Shown: one piece after another, positions 48,565 to 60,300 of the stretch
Position numbering within the stretch: the first letter of the stretch is position 1
How the letters are laid out: every line of letters begins with the position of its first letter
From: Antedon mediterranea
Lineage: Eukaryota > Echinodermata > Crinoidea > Comatulida > Antedonidae
Direction of reading: 5' to 3'
Assembly: GCF_964355755.1 (NCBI RefSeq)
Contig: NC_092680.1
Span: 6,613,001-6,677,000, forward strand
Length of the DNA: 64,000 nt
Position numbers and translations under genes: made by a program
Notes under the pieces: model-generated
Database searches by the model: none
Told to the model about the DNA's origin: nothing
The model's input: only the letters and a program-made list of their open reading frames with translations

Positions 48565-49590
48565 TTATTTTTTAAATATGTAGAAAACAGTTTAAATTCC
48601 GAAATTAGGTGGAAATTGAAATTCAGTATTTTATTCCATTCATACTTTAAAAATTGTGATAGAAGGAAGATATGAAAAGGATAACTATACTTGATATAAT
48701 AAAAAATAAAATAATAATAAAAATACTTATTTGGAAATAAAAGAAGAATAAGCACTAAATAGAGAAGTATGGAAAGAAGACTATCTAGGGCGCGTTTATA
48801 CAACATGCTATTACATGCATATTCAACACGCCTACGAAAAGTGTTTTGTATAGAGATTCCTTGTAATGAGATTTTAATTGCAAAAAGGCTACTTGGCTGA
48901 ATCCTAAAATTTTGTGGATTCCTGGTTGTGTGTTGGAAGTGTCCTCGGGGTATTGTTTTGACCTCTCGTTAAATAAAAGTATGTGCTGTGAAAATGTTGA
49001 CCAAATCTAGGTGCTTTTTTCGCATATTTTAACCGATTTAGCACTTAACATTAATGCTAATCCAAATTAAAGACGTCATGTTCAAATTTAGGGTGTTGTA
49101 TACCCACAGCCATAGACCTGCCAAATGGCAGATGTCAAGGTAGACAAGGTAGGTGACTTTAAAATCTAAATATTCATAGCTGTCCATCTATCATCATTAT
49201 ATATATACAGTATATATGCTGGCCTTAAGTAGTTTATGAGAGTCGCAAATTCACAGATCATTTATGAGTAATGAAGCAGAATTTTAACATACTGTTTGCA
49301 ACAATATCCCCTGTGACATCACCATTAGTGATAATATTATGCAACAGTCTATATACTATATTTCCATTTGGAAAGTAAAAATATCACAATATAATATTAC
49401 AGAGAGAGATATGTTTCTTCCATGATAGGATCATCAGAATATATTTATTTGAATTTAAATAATGATTATTATTTATGTTACTAGTTGATGTACAGGCATA
49501 AACAAATAGTTACAAATAATTTTTACAATTTACATTTTTATAACAGGTGAACTGATGCAATTTACAGTATTTTTATGTTAAAGAGAGAGA
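48565..49590. other. Intergenic region
   Basis: AT-rich, with a short TA-rich microsatellite near 49200. No gene recognised. Confidence 0.35.
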
Positions 49591-49594
49591 TTGA

Positions 49595-49615
49595 CAGGTG
49601 TTCGCTTAACACCTG
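49595..49615. repeat. Hairpin CAGGTGTT-CGCTT-AACACCTG
   Basis: A perfect 8-bp stem with a 5-base loop. It is followed by GTATAC; CCTGGTATA-type words recur at 49735 and inverted at 49914. Confidence 0.5.
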
Positions 49616-49913
49616 GTATACGGAATATGCAACCAAATATAATTCTTATTAACATGAAGAAAATTGCACAAGGAGAAATTGGGTTTAAAATGTTAGTAAT
49701 CACAATTAAGTATAGGAAGTATGTAAAATAAATCTCCCTGGTATAACCACCTATGCCACAGTCAATCATTTATTAGCTCCACCCATTTAGAGGTCCATAC
49801 CACTGATTGGTTAATGGTTTTTTTCTTATAAAGGCATTTAGCTGTTTCATTGGAAATATAATGTTGGGATTATTCATACGGATTTCCTTCATTTTTCTAT
49901 ACAAAGGTTCTTC

Positions 49914-49957
49914 ATTATACCAGGGAAGAGTTAAATTTAACTCTTCCCTGATTATAC
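49914..49957. mobile_element. Perfect 30-bp palindrome between 7-bp direct repeats
   Basis: The palindrome at 49921-49950 is CAGGGAAGAGTTAAA followed by its exact reverse complement. ATTATAC flanks it directly on both sides (49914-49920, 49951-49957). This looks like two transposon termini joined without an interior, with a target duplication. Confidence 0.6.
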
Positions 49958-49959
49958 AT

Positions 49960-50960
49960 TCACAATAACAAACTCAATAGTAAGCAGGAGAAACAGTTTT
50001 AAAATTATTCTTGTCAACATGTTTTTCTTGCTCAAGTCCACACAAAAAAAGAACCGATCTTCAATGGCTTCAAAGACAACATTGATTGAAAGATAGAAAA
50101 AAAACTACATAAACAACTGTAGCCTGTATTTTATTAGTTATAGCTTTATTTGGTTAGTTTTCAATTATTAATATTGATGATTAATGTAGACCAGTACATT
50201 ATATTGAGACCCTTGAGATGGACAGAGGTGTGATCGGAAGGAACAGCTTCTCAATATTATGGAAGACAGGATTGTATAGAAGAATTTAGTCAAATATACT
50301 AATTCATTCAATCCTTTTATTCAATTCTTTACAATAGATAACAAATATTACATTTTTTTAAAGGAAAATGGAATTTCAGAAGCACAGCAGCCTATAAAAT
50401 AATCATGTCAAAAATAAAATATCCTAAACTAAGGTAGTATTATGTTTTAGTATATATTCAGTATTTTATTCTTGAATTGAAGCATGACTGTAGTATATAA
50501 CACAATAACTAAAAGGACTACAATGTCAAAACAGAGTTTGAATGAATATATTGTGATAATAAAAAATACAAAAGAGTAGGCACATTATACTGGTAATAAT
50601 GAACGTCTTTAAAAAACACATTCAGATATAAAATCTATATTTGGATTATTTTCTAAAAATAACTGATAATACAACATCATATTGTTGACAATTTCAATAA
50701 ATGTGAAGAAAAAATAATTAAGTGCTGATAATATATTATTGCTGAATCAATAGCTATAAAAAGGAAACTAAATTTAGTTCAAAGCTGACAATGTTTCTAA
50801 GGTCACAAATCAAGCACAAATATTATCAATCTACACAAAAAGAATAATAGTTTATGTAATTAAAATATGTTCAAAAGGATTACAGTACAGTACAACATAT
50901 AGTTATAATAATTAATATTTTTCAACTGAAAAACACAGTGACATACAATGAATTATATAT
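49960..50960. other. Intergenic region
   Basis: AT-rich; nothing recognised. Confidence 0.35.
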
Positions 50961-50978
50961 TTTTTTTACTGCGATAGG

Positions 50979-51026
50979 AGGAACCCGGGTGACAGAGACA
51001 CAGCTGGTGTTGACCAGACCGGTCGG
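50979..51026. other. GC-rich exon-like block, strand uncertain
   Basis: On the plus strand a long T tract and tgcgatag acceptor precede GAGGAACCCGGGTGACAGAG and the block stops at a possible CG|gtgaaa donor. On the minus strand the same block follows an ATG (MAFSPTGLVNTSCVSVTRVP). No family was recognised for either reading. Confidence 0.25.
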
Positions 51027-51199
51027 TGAAAATGCCATGATTTTTAACTTCTCGATTTTTTTGGTTAAAAAGAGCAAGCATTTGCATGTTCTGTTAAAAT
51101 GTAACTTAAAGTTTCAAATAAAATCACGTAGTCACATGAATTGCGATCAAAAGCATCCATTTTGAAAAGAATTAGAACTGAATTAAAGCATAATCACAT

Positions 51200-51397
51200 T
51201 CAGTCTTGATTTTCCAGCTCACTGATAAAACTAGGCATATAAAGACCTTCACATATTCTTTGCAGAGACCTTCCCCTGGGAGCCGTACAATTATTGGATA
51301 AGAAATTCAGTGCTCTAATCAGTATGCGTTGGTGCACTACATACATTTCATGCTTGGTTGATCTCCAATTATTAACATGTGAGATACCTAGGCCCAT
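51200..51397 (-). pseudogene. Possible reverse-transcriptase C-terminal remnant
   Basis: The 65-codon ORF contains NNWRSTKHEMYVVHQRILIR followed by ALNFLSNNCTAPRG. This loosely follows the WGS-----L--LQKR--R-I pattern near the C-terminus of CR1/Jockey reverse transcriptases. The match is weak; an unrecognised exon is the alternative. Confidence 0.25.
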
Positions 51398-51606
51398 CGG
51401 GTGTTATAAGTCACTCGAAACAGCCATAACAACTACAATCGGCTACCTTTTCACGCTTGCTTAGCCAAGCTTAAAAGATAGCACATAGATTTCTAACGAA
51501 GGGTTAATTTCTAACACGGCACATACCATTATACTAAAGGGGTGGTCAGTATCAATCTGTACGATTACTTACAACGACACGTACATCACACAATTCAGTC
51601 TCTTAC

Positions 51607-51641
51607 CCAGGGGTATTCACGAAACATATCCTCAGCCATTT
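51607..51641 (-). CDS. Candidate 35-nt exon, gene unknown
   Basis: A strong acceptor (ttttttaatttcag) and donor (gtaaga) frame 35 nt. One phase reads MAEDMFREYPW after two leading bases. It lies downstream, on the same strand, of the candidate exons at 52.2-54.0 kb, but past their stop codon, so it may be a separate or alternative exon. Confidence 0.3.
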
Positions 51642-52155
51642 CTGAAATTAAAAAAGATTTCGATCCAAGATAATGAGAAGTAATATTGGCAATCTCTCTG
51701 GATTTAGGCATTTGATACATGTAATTTAGAACGACAGCATGCTGGCTAATAATTCCAGTTCCATTTGACTGAAATGCAATTCTTTAAAATCTATTCAGGA
51801 CAAAAAAAAGAACGAAATTTACGACTTTGAAAAGTCAGATATACCTTAGCATTCATTATTTACAAAGTTTCACTATAATAACAACTTTATTTAAAAACGG
51901 ATGCAACACTTGGATCACCAGATTGGTGTTTTTCACAAGGCCGTTTACTTACTACCTATTTACACAAGTTATCATTTACAGTACATAATGATTAAAAAAA
52001 ACTATACAAAAAATGATTTTATTATACGGTATATGAAATATAATGTAAAAAATGACAATTCTTTGTCATAACTTCCTGAAATCATTTAAAAAGTGACACC
52101 TTTCTTTATATTTATATTGATGGTATTGTATATGTAAAAAATTTAAAACATGATA

Positions 52156-52226
52156 TCAGCTGGAGAGACACCGTTTGGTGATAGTTTTGTTCTTGTCTCT
52201 TGTCAGTGCTCCCTTTTTGTGTTTCA
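52156..52226 (-). CDS. Candidate terminal coding exon, gene unknown
   Basis: After a strong acceptor (tttattcctttcag) the frame reads KHKKGALTRDKNKTITKRC then LSS and a TGA stop. The exon starts with two bases of a split codon, which matches the one base left by the candidate exon at 52560-52607 (joint codon GTG). The peptide is basic and hydrophilic. The family was not recognised. Confidence 0.35.
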
Positions 52227-52559
52227 CTGAAAGGAATAAATAAAAATAAAATCTACAATACATAACAGAGTTACCATAACTATAATACATATCTAGTGGT
52301 TAAAAAATATATAGGCCTAAGTCAAAATATTTTACTGCAAGTAGATAATATTACAATATAGAAATTAACAACGTGGGTTATTAAGATTGTCAAGAGAGGA
52401 TTCAGAGGGAGCACGAGGGGCTACTTCACGATTAGTAATACTGTAGATGAGGCAGAGGCTTGGCAACACAAATTATATAAAGAGAATAACACAACATCAA
52501 TGGGATTTACTCGCTATGCATGACTGCACAACAATAAAGTAAAATTTTAACAAAATCAC

Positions 52560-52607
52560 CTGGTTTGTCAGATTGCAATACTGATTTTGGCATAGTTTTA
52601 TGAGATG
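52560..52607 (-). CDS. Candidate 48-nt coding exon, gene unknown
   Basis: It is bounded by acceptor aaaataatag and donor CCAG|gtgatt and reads SHKTMPKSVLQSDKP in the phase that joins the terminal exon at 52156-52226. The acceptor lacks a good pyrimidine tract. Confidence 0.28.
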
Positions 52608-53936
52608 CTATTATTTTGTATGAATCACCACACGCATGAATACAGTTTAGTTTGTAATGCATGGAAGCACACGTTAAAAAAATACTAGTTGCCATCCAAC
52701 ATGCAGGTGAGGTTGAATATTTTATGGAAGAAATAATCAATGAATTGAAATGGAGACAAAAACACTGCACAGCAGTAATAACTGTCAATTAAAGTATTGA
52801 GCCACCAATAATAAGTTAGTAGGTGGAGCTTAAAGCTCAACCCTGGTGACTAATCACTGGTCTTGTTACTTAATTTACATATTAATTTTCTTTCTTACAT
52901 GTCAATCTTTTCCAGATACATCTGCTGTCAATAATTTTTCTGAATAATAATACTGCTTGAAATTCAAACAAAGAACAAACACACTGACATAGTCAGTATC
53001 AACTTTCCATAATATCAACAATGGTTCTAAAGCATGATTGGCCTACAGATGATAACATAGCAGATGCCTATAATAATCAAGAATGAAGTGCCTAAACCAT
53101 TATTCTTATCTCCATATAATAACCAATAAAAACAATACTGGACATATATCAGTAGTAGAAGCTGCATTATATTATTTTATACAATATACACACATTTCTC
53201 TTATTATAATAACATGTTTTTGTAATATAATATATAATTCTATAATAATTTATTCACTTATAATTTATTTATATTGTAATTTATTCACTTCAGATTTTTA
53301 TAATTATTTATAATCGTTATATAATAATTTATTCCTTTATATTGCACAGATTTCATTAACATTTTTGTGTAAAATGACAATATATTTCATAAAAAGATTT
53401 GAATAACTACTATTATTTTTGGTGTGTGCCACAATCAAAAGTAAAAATTAAATGTTACAAAACATAGATGTTATATTTATTTAGACAAACTATGCACAAA
53501 TACATTTAATTTTAAAGCATATCATATTAATATTTTATAAATACTAAAAGCAAGGAATTTATTTCTAGTTATTTTCTCACTAACTGCAGTTGCTATGTGA
53601 CTAATTGGTAATAAAATTAAGAAAAATCTATTCATATTTCAACAATAATATGATACTGAATTCAGAAAGACGAGTTTCTTATCTCATTAAAAGATTAATA
53701 AACTAATTAAATAATCGTGTTAACGGCGGAGAATCACCTCTCTCGCGACATTACACGGACCTGGCGATAATCATAACAAAGTTTTGAAATCATTCTGCTG
53801 AATTAGTTTGGATTACCCGTGCATTGCAACATACGGTCCAGTAGGCCGCTGGGGCTGATTCTTTGCGTATATCCACATAGTGAATCTGTTAATGGAATTC
53901 GTCAAAATAAAATGTACGTGAATTAATAGTACTTAC

Positions 53937-53981
53937 AAAAGATGCGGATTGCTGTAGGTAATGCGGTAGGCAATCATTCAT
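53937..53981 (-). CDS. Candidate first coding exon, gene unknown
   Basis: An ATG at 53981 with a purine at -3 opens 15 codons, MNDCLPHYLQQSASF, followed by a perfect gtaagt donor. It sits in a GC-richer block (53715-54010) suggestive of a promoter. It ends in phase 0, so at least one more exon of length 3n+1 would be needed before 52560-52607. Linkage is inference. Confidence 0.35.
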
Positions 53982-54225
53982 CTCTAGGGACCTTGGTTGA
54001 ACTAGACAATAAATTACAGACGGTATGTTTAATTGAAGGTCTCAAAATAAATGGTAAATATATAAGATTTACGATCATTAAATCTATTCTGATATTGCAC
54101 TTCAGTTATTAAGAATGAAAACCCCACCCTACATCACAGGTATGAATAAATTAAAAAACTGATCTTTTACTTCATACTCATACTGGCTGTTTTACCTTAT
54201 CGTTTTGATTTAGCTTTCTGCTTAT

Positions 54226-54608
54226 TTTATTTTATATTTTTATTATTTTTATTTTATTTTTTATTTTTATTTTATTTAATCGAAACCAACAGCGATAATT
54301 ACCGCCACTAACAGGTTTGATACAAACAAAGCCAGGACTGTTTAAAGCACCTTGATTGGTCCTAACATTGATCAAGGGCTTCTCTCGTCCAGTGCCCACC
54401 TTGACCAGAGGTCTGAGGCAGATACTAGATGCAGGGGCTGCCATAAGAGTCAGCAGTGCTGATTTCAAATGCCTAACGGGACCCCAGCTCCGTATACAGC
54501 ACCCGTTATTCCCAGATGGTCTCCCATCCAAGCTCTAACCAGGCCCAACGTCGCTTAACTTCGGTGATCTGACGAGAACCGGTGTTTCAACGTGGTAAAG
54601 CCGTATAA
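54226..54608 (-). repeat. 5S rRNA-headed SINE (SINE3-like), with A-rich tail
   Basis: On the minus strand the first ~117 bases (54608 to 54492) follow 5S rRNA, including GATCACCGAAGTTAAGC, GGGCCTGGTTAGAGCTTGGA and TGGGAGACCATCTGGGAATA. Then come about 215 bases of unrelated sequence and an (AATAAAA)n tail at 54226-54278. A 5S head with an internal pol III promoter, a body and an A-rich tail is the layout of SINE3 elements. A lone 5S orphon with spacer is the alternative, but the A-rich tail argues against it. Confidence 0.65.
54492..54608 (-). rRNA. 5S rRNA-like segment (SINE head or orphon)
   Basis: The region has the 5S order of A box, intermediate element and C box and ends CGGGTGCTGTA. 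Several substitutions (for example GTTGAAACACC and the 5' end TATACGGC in place of TACGGC) and the attached SINE body make a functional 5S gene unlikely. Confidence 0.6.
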
Positions 54609-54976
54609 ATAAGATTAATTGTATCTTCAATGAGATCCAGTCACTGATACCCTTAGTTTGTCGTTTATCAGCATGTTATCTATTTTAATCTGCTTAAAAA
54701 CATCCTATGACATATTATTCAAAGCGATGTTCACATTGAACCCATATTTGGTCAAGTGTTAGATTATTTGATTACACACATTTTGTACAGAATCTGGAAT
54801 GAGTATGAATTGTTCTATTCTTAAACACTCCCATCATTTTATTTCGGTCACTGGACCAGTCCCATGATGTCATAAAACACTAGTTTTTATATTGACAACT
54901 TTTAGTGATTATATTCATGTTCAACAAAAAACGACAACACAAATGTTTTTTACAACCTAAAATATATGTTGATATA

Positions 54977-55107
54977 AAGTTTGTGGTATACCATGTATAT
55001 TTAGTGCTGAAAAGAGGATGATCTTAGTATATTGATCGAAACGTTGAGAAACTCAATAGTTCTTTTCAGAACTAAACATACCTTCCTTCATGGTGTACCA
55101 CAAACTT
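54977..55107. mobile_element. TIR element with AAGTTTGTGGTA ends (131 bp)
   Basis: AAGTTTGTGGTATACCATG at the left is matched by the complement CATGGTGTACCACAAACTT on the right (one mismatch). The middle holds GATCGAAACGTTGAG and a small hairpin AGTTCT..AGAACT. Confidence 0.6.
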
Positions 55108-56562
55108 GGTATTAACATATTGATTTCGCCATGCAAACCTTCAAACAATCTAAACAATCTGAAGTAATATGAATTTTATTTTCCTATGATTTCTCAACGC
55201 AGGAAAACAAATTGGATGATATATATATTTTGTTGACATTTTCAGGTGATTTCAACATGTCATTTTTAAAATAACCTAGATAATAAATTCTTTAATGGAT
55301 AAAATATATAGTATGTGTATTTTAAGTGTGTACATTTTATTTGTCTCAAACAAACAAAAAGGTGAAAAAACTCAACAGACTATAAAGTCAATCGACGGTA
55401 ACAAAGACAGAGACTGGTTACAAGTTTAGTGTGATTGCATTGTATTTGTTGTCGGTTCATCAGTTTACTTTGAACGATGGTGATTAAAGCTGAATTGCCT
55501 GGATGCACTTCACTGAGCCAGGTTCGGGATGATAAACCAGAAGCTCATACTGTCAACTTTTCGCCTCAATGAATTTGACAATTTTTCAACACTTTAAAAC
55601 TTGCATATCGAATACATAACGTTATACAGATACATTTGATGGGCCCATTTTGTACACTGTTTTTACAATAGGGAATCCAGGAAAAATAGCAATTTTTTAA
55701 TGTTGTCATACTTACTAACCGTAACTATATCATCTTTATACAGAATAGTTTATGGAAAAAAATGGAAATCATTATGTTAATATAGGCTATTGTTTGAATA
55801 TCATTAATTATTCATTTAATATACCCGTAAAGAAAACTAGTATATTTGATTGTTGAACATAATAAATTCTCACTACCCTAGAACAGTATACTGTACCTTA
55901 TCTGCTTTAATACATTTGTAATATAATTAGCTTTCATTTCTAATTATTCATTTAAAGGAGGGAAGAAGAGAAATTTAAGTACTAATAATAATATTTATTG
56001 GTTACTTTTCTTTAAAACGGAGGAACACTCTCGTAACAAGAGGTTCGACCCATACAAAATGTTTACACAATATAGTCATACAGTAGTTATAATATATATA
56101 CAGATACAAAAAGTTAACAACGGTTCACAATTACAAAACATCAAGCAGCAAAAACAAGTAAACCTATATATTTTATTGTTGATTGAAATAAATTCTCACT
56201 ACTCCCAGATCAGCATAATTATTCCTTCACCTACATATGTAATAATAATGCATCATCGTTTCAATATCGGTAAACAGTGCTGTTTACAAAACAAACACTA
56301 CAGTAAAATGCAAATGAAGGTTCAGCAAACATAGACTAACAGACAAGAAAACAACTCTAGTCTTGGATGTAATTTGGTACTATTGACTATACATTTACTT
56401 AGGAAAACATCAATACAGTTTTAATACTGTTTGTGGTGATTCTGTAGTGATGTTTGCTTTGTCATTTAATATGTACCATACATATGTTACTTAAGTGGCA
56501 GTCTTATGACAGGAGTCGGCAAAGAGCAATATGCAGATTAAAAAAAAAAAAAATTCTAAAAT
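55108..56562. other. Intergenic region with possible retroelement tail
   Basis: At about 55983-56075 the minus strand shows a GC-richer 3' segment (GGGTCGAACCTCTTGTTACG) ending in (AATAAT)n, as in a truncated retroelement. The remainder is AT-rich with no gene. Confidence 0.3.
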
Positions 56563-56666
56563 AGCTCTGTCTACACTATCAAACTCGTTTGAAAAAAAAG
56601 TGTGATGTACCCAAATATGGGCAAATCGCATTTTGTTGTCACATAAAGTTTGATAGAGACAGAGCT
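56563..56666. mobile_element. MITE, AGCTCTGTCTACACTATC family, copy 3 (104 bp)
   Basis: The left end AGCTCTGTCTACACTATCAA is matched by TTTGATAG-AGACAGAGCT on the right. It shares the interior TACCCAAATATGG with copy 1. Another MITE starts 6 bp further on. Confidence 0.75.
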
Positions 56667-56672
56667 TTAAGT

Positions 56673-56798
56673 TTGGTTCCCACTTGGCAACACAAGGGTA
56701 CATGCAACCCAAGTGAGTTGAACAATTTGGAGGGGTCCTTCACGCCATCATTCTTGTATTTCACTTTTGTTCTTGCATTGCATCCTAGTGGGAACCAA
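56673..56798. mobile_element. MITE with TTGGTTCCCACT ends (126 bp)
   Basis: TTGGTTCCCACTTGG at the left mirrors CCTAGTGGGAACCAA at the right. TTGCATTGCATCCTAGTGGG resembles the right end of the 6182-6487 element. No ORF of its own. Confidence 0.6.
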
Positions 56799-57593
56799 GC
56801 ATATAAAGGCCACCAAAACATTTTGGTGGGACCAGCGAAACATCCTCAAATCGAAGATTTAAAAAAAAATACTACCAGATAAACATTCGCCCTGAACAGG
56901 CATTAAAAAACTGGATAAGGAATGGTTAATTACGGATGTCCCTAGTACCGGTACTTAAATTATAAAATTTGAATGTTATGATAGAATAAATTAATTTAGA
57001 CAAAAAAAGAATGGAGATTTTTCTTTGATAATTCTCACCTGGAGTAATTATCACTCTATGCATACACGTAGTTCAGCTTTAACATTGTTCTTATACAATA
57101 ATTATTGTGCATAACCATGGAACTATAATATAAGACATAACAAACAAATCATAATCATTTTTTAGCACATCATATCAAAACCGATGAAGCGTATCAGCTA
57201 TGTCTATTTCTAGCGCCATAAGAATCAAACGTCTTATTTGATTGTCCTCATTTAAGCTAGCTTAGCTGGTGATGATTGATTTGTAAACACATTTTCACAA
57301 TGGTTGATGAAACTGGAGAACGAAGAAAAAAAAATTAATAAGGAGGTTTATTACTTCAAAGCTATATGGATTACTTATTAAGATGAAAAAAACAAAAGGA
57401 GAATATAGTTCAGAATATAGATTGTTAATTTCTAATTTTATATACCTAAATGCTTTGAGCATTAATTACAGAAAATGGGCCAAATAAAAAAAAAATGTAC
57501 TACAGTAGGTTCACATCCCTAAAAATGTGTTGTATTCTGTTATAATTTGAATTTGTACCTTTCTAAACTGATTTAAAACAAATAAAAGCTATG
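56799..57593. other. Intergenic region
   Basis: AT-rich; nothing recognised. Confidence 0.35.
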
Positions 57594-58110
57594 GGGTGGA
57601 TTGCTATAAGCGGTCTATAACCGGTCTTAGCGCTTAGCCGGCTATAATTCGTGACGTAGCAAGTAGTCTTATATTATAGACCATTGCTATACCGCGGTCT
57701 AACCTGTAAATGGTCTTTAAAATTAAAGCCTACTCGAAGGAGTCTTAAAACAGTCTTAAACCTCTTTTTTTGTTGCTTTTACGTATGATTTATCGTCAAA
57801 GATAACCAATTAAACGAGTTTTAAGTGTTAAATCAAATAATAACGGTGATTTTATTCTTATATAGGCCTAGAATAGATTTTCTCGCGTATAAATGTACGT
57901 ACTGTTATGATTGTGAATTGAACAAGCGTGACGAACATTACCTTATTTGGTATTCTACGCGCAAAGTACGCCCTCAATTTGTTACTTTACGTGGTCTTAT
58001 TTAAGACTGTTTTATAGCAATGGTCTAACAGGGGTGGCTTTAGTAAAACCGTCTATCTGATAAAGCCGGCTTTAATCGGGGAGTTAAGACTGTTTTATAG
58101 CAATCCACCC
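57594..58110. mobile_element. PIF/Harbinger-like MITE (517 bp)
   Basis: The ends GGGTGGATTGCTATAA and TTATAGCAATCCACCC are perfect 16-bp inverted repeats, flanked by ATG on both sides (57591-57593, 58111-58113), a 3-bp duplication as made by PIF/Harbinger elements. Internal copies of the end motif (TTATAGACCATTGCTAT, TTATAGCAATGGTCTA) occur near 57673 and 58013. No transposase. Confidence 0.7.
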
Positions 58111-58113
58111 ATG

Positions 58114-60109
58114 ATGTAATCAATATATGCAGAGCAATTGCTTATACTTTAATTATGGAACTAAATTGAATAAAATGAATGCTATGTTATAGATTGTCGA
58201 AAAAAATAGCTAATAGTATGGTATGGAATGGTATGCTTTTATTATGGAAAGTGTTGATTTACATTATGTATCAAAAATTATTTTATTATAATGATAATCT
58301 GAGATTATCTCAAATTTTGATCAAGATTTTACAGAATGAGTTAAATCTTTTTTTATAACTAAAACTAAAAGATATGGAATGGAAATGGCAACCATGAACA
58401 AACAAAGCTTTATACTTGTGGCGTCTGAAAAACACACGGTTAACCAGTATTGTTACTAGTGTATATCATTTTGCAAACATGTAACATGATGGAATTGGAA
58501 AATTCAAAAAGTTCCCCCTTATTTAAATTAAAAAATTAATAAATGTCTATATCTTATAGGTTCTTTAAAAAACCACTTCCTTATAATATTGAAAATTTCA
58601 TGTTCATATGGAATGAGAAAAGGAAAACAATGGATTGGCTCCCACAAGTAGTGATAGATGATCGGCAGGGTGATACACGGAGAGTGATAGCCAATCACTG
58701 GGATTGATAGCATATTACCTTTTGGGATTCCATACAATATTCAGCTTTATAAAGCGAACAAAACATTAACAGTAGCCTATAACAGTGTGGTCTATATTCT
58801 ACATAATTAATTATTAACCTTAGTAGAAAAACAGACCTTCTTTTATTATTAAGATGATAATCGACTGCAATCCAACGACCCTTTTAGCATAATTGACATT
58901 GTAAATTATGTATGCAAATTGTATAAGCAAACACTTCAAATACACAAAATAAAAGCCTTTTATTGACTAGAAGATGAACTCATGTGCACTCAAGCATGTT
59001 ATTGGGAAAGATGTTACCAACAGAGGGCAGCCTTACATTAAATATAATGTAAGCGTTAGTTTAAGTGAATAGGAGAGGTGGGAGTGGCCAAAGATTATAG
59101 TACTGTAGTTCTATAATATAAATATTGGAGTGGCCCAATTGATGCAACAGATTTTGTTGCAATAATTATAAATTCTACAAAGTGAAAATAAATAAATTTT
59201 TATGTAGTTTTAAGATATTAATATTGCATAGGACAACCATTAGTGAATCTGTAGGCTATAAATTATTGATTAGAAATGATAGAAATAGCATCTTTAAAAT
59301 TTACTAAAACAAAATAAACAGAGTGAAAATCTTCCTTCGGATCTTTACAATAATATTCCAGAAGTAATTTAGTAATAAATGCCAACATTTCATGTAAAAT
59401 TTCATGTATTTTAGTGTGAAGGACAAAAATGATTTCCTCTTCGTATTGGATTTCTTGTCTAAACGAGGAAGGTAATAACCTGCCAACTCTCATTACAATG
59501 TTACTTATTCTAATTACCATTACCATCAAAACTATGTGCAAGCAATACAAGTTTAAAGTTGCTTAACATAGGTTAAGTATAATCATATTATTTTCAACAA
59601 TGTTGTCCTTTGGGTATAAATGGTGAGTAAACGAAGTTCGATTTGTCTTGAGAATCATCTTAACAGGTCAAGGTACACTGTTACTAGAATGAGTGAACAA
59701 GTGTTTGTCTAACGGCTGTTCTTGACTGTTCAGTTTTCTAACAAGTTGCGGTGATCAGAAATGTACGTAGGAAACCGACTCACATCCGTGGGAAACCTCT
59801 GGGACGTTAGATGTTTCACATCCCATGAATACACCTGCTTTTATTGGTATGTGCGATGTAATACTGACAGAACCTGTAAACTGACAGGGGCATATTTCAA
59901 CCTGTTGAGAAATCAGAGTTACCTTGGAATTGTTTACCTACAACAATCTATATTCTAAAAATTAAAACCAACATTTCAAAATAAATTTAAAATACTACTA
60001 AAATTAATACAATATATATATATTTAGTTAATTGTGATTGATTTGTTAAAAATAAATTCTTAAATTCATTTATATTTAGTATTTAATACCGTATAATAAT
60101 TATTATGGT
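58114..60109. other. Intergenic region
   Basis: Mostly AT-rich. A GC-richer patch at 59630-59920 includes an open frame (59761-59958) without family resemblance. No element recognised. Confidence 0.3.
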
Positions 60110-60300
60110 TTGTTTTTTTTTTTTTGTTTTTTTTTTTTCTTTATTCTGATACAAAATCAATAGGATAAAAAACACAAAAAGTACCGAGACGGCAAACTTA
60201 TTTCCATTGTGGTCCTAAACAAATATAACAGAATAAACAAGGAAAACCACAATAACTTAAACATAATACACAAACAAATAGCAAATTAAATTTCTAAATG
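60110..60300 (-). mobile_element. Retroelement 3' tail with poly(A) (minus strand)
   Basis: T runs at 60113-60140 read as poly(A) on the minus strand. Before it come AATAAAG and a 3'UTR-like GC-richer segment (GTTTGCCGTCTCGGTACTTT). No coding part is left. Confidence 0.4.

Noticed and set aside
54232-54531. 99-codon minus-strand ORF
   Set aside because: It lies entirely within the 5S-headed SINE and runs into its A-rich tail.
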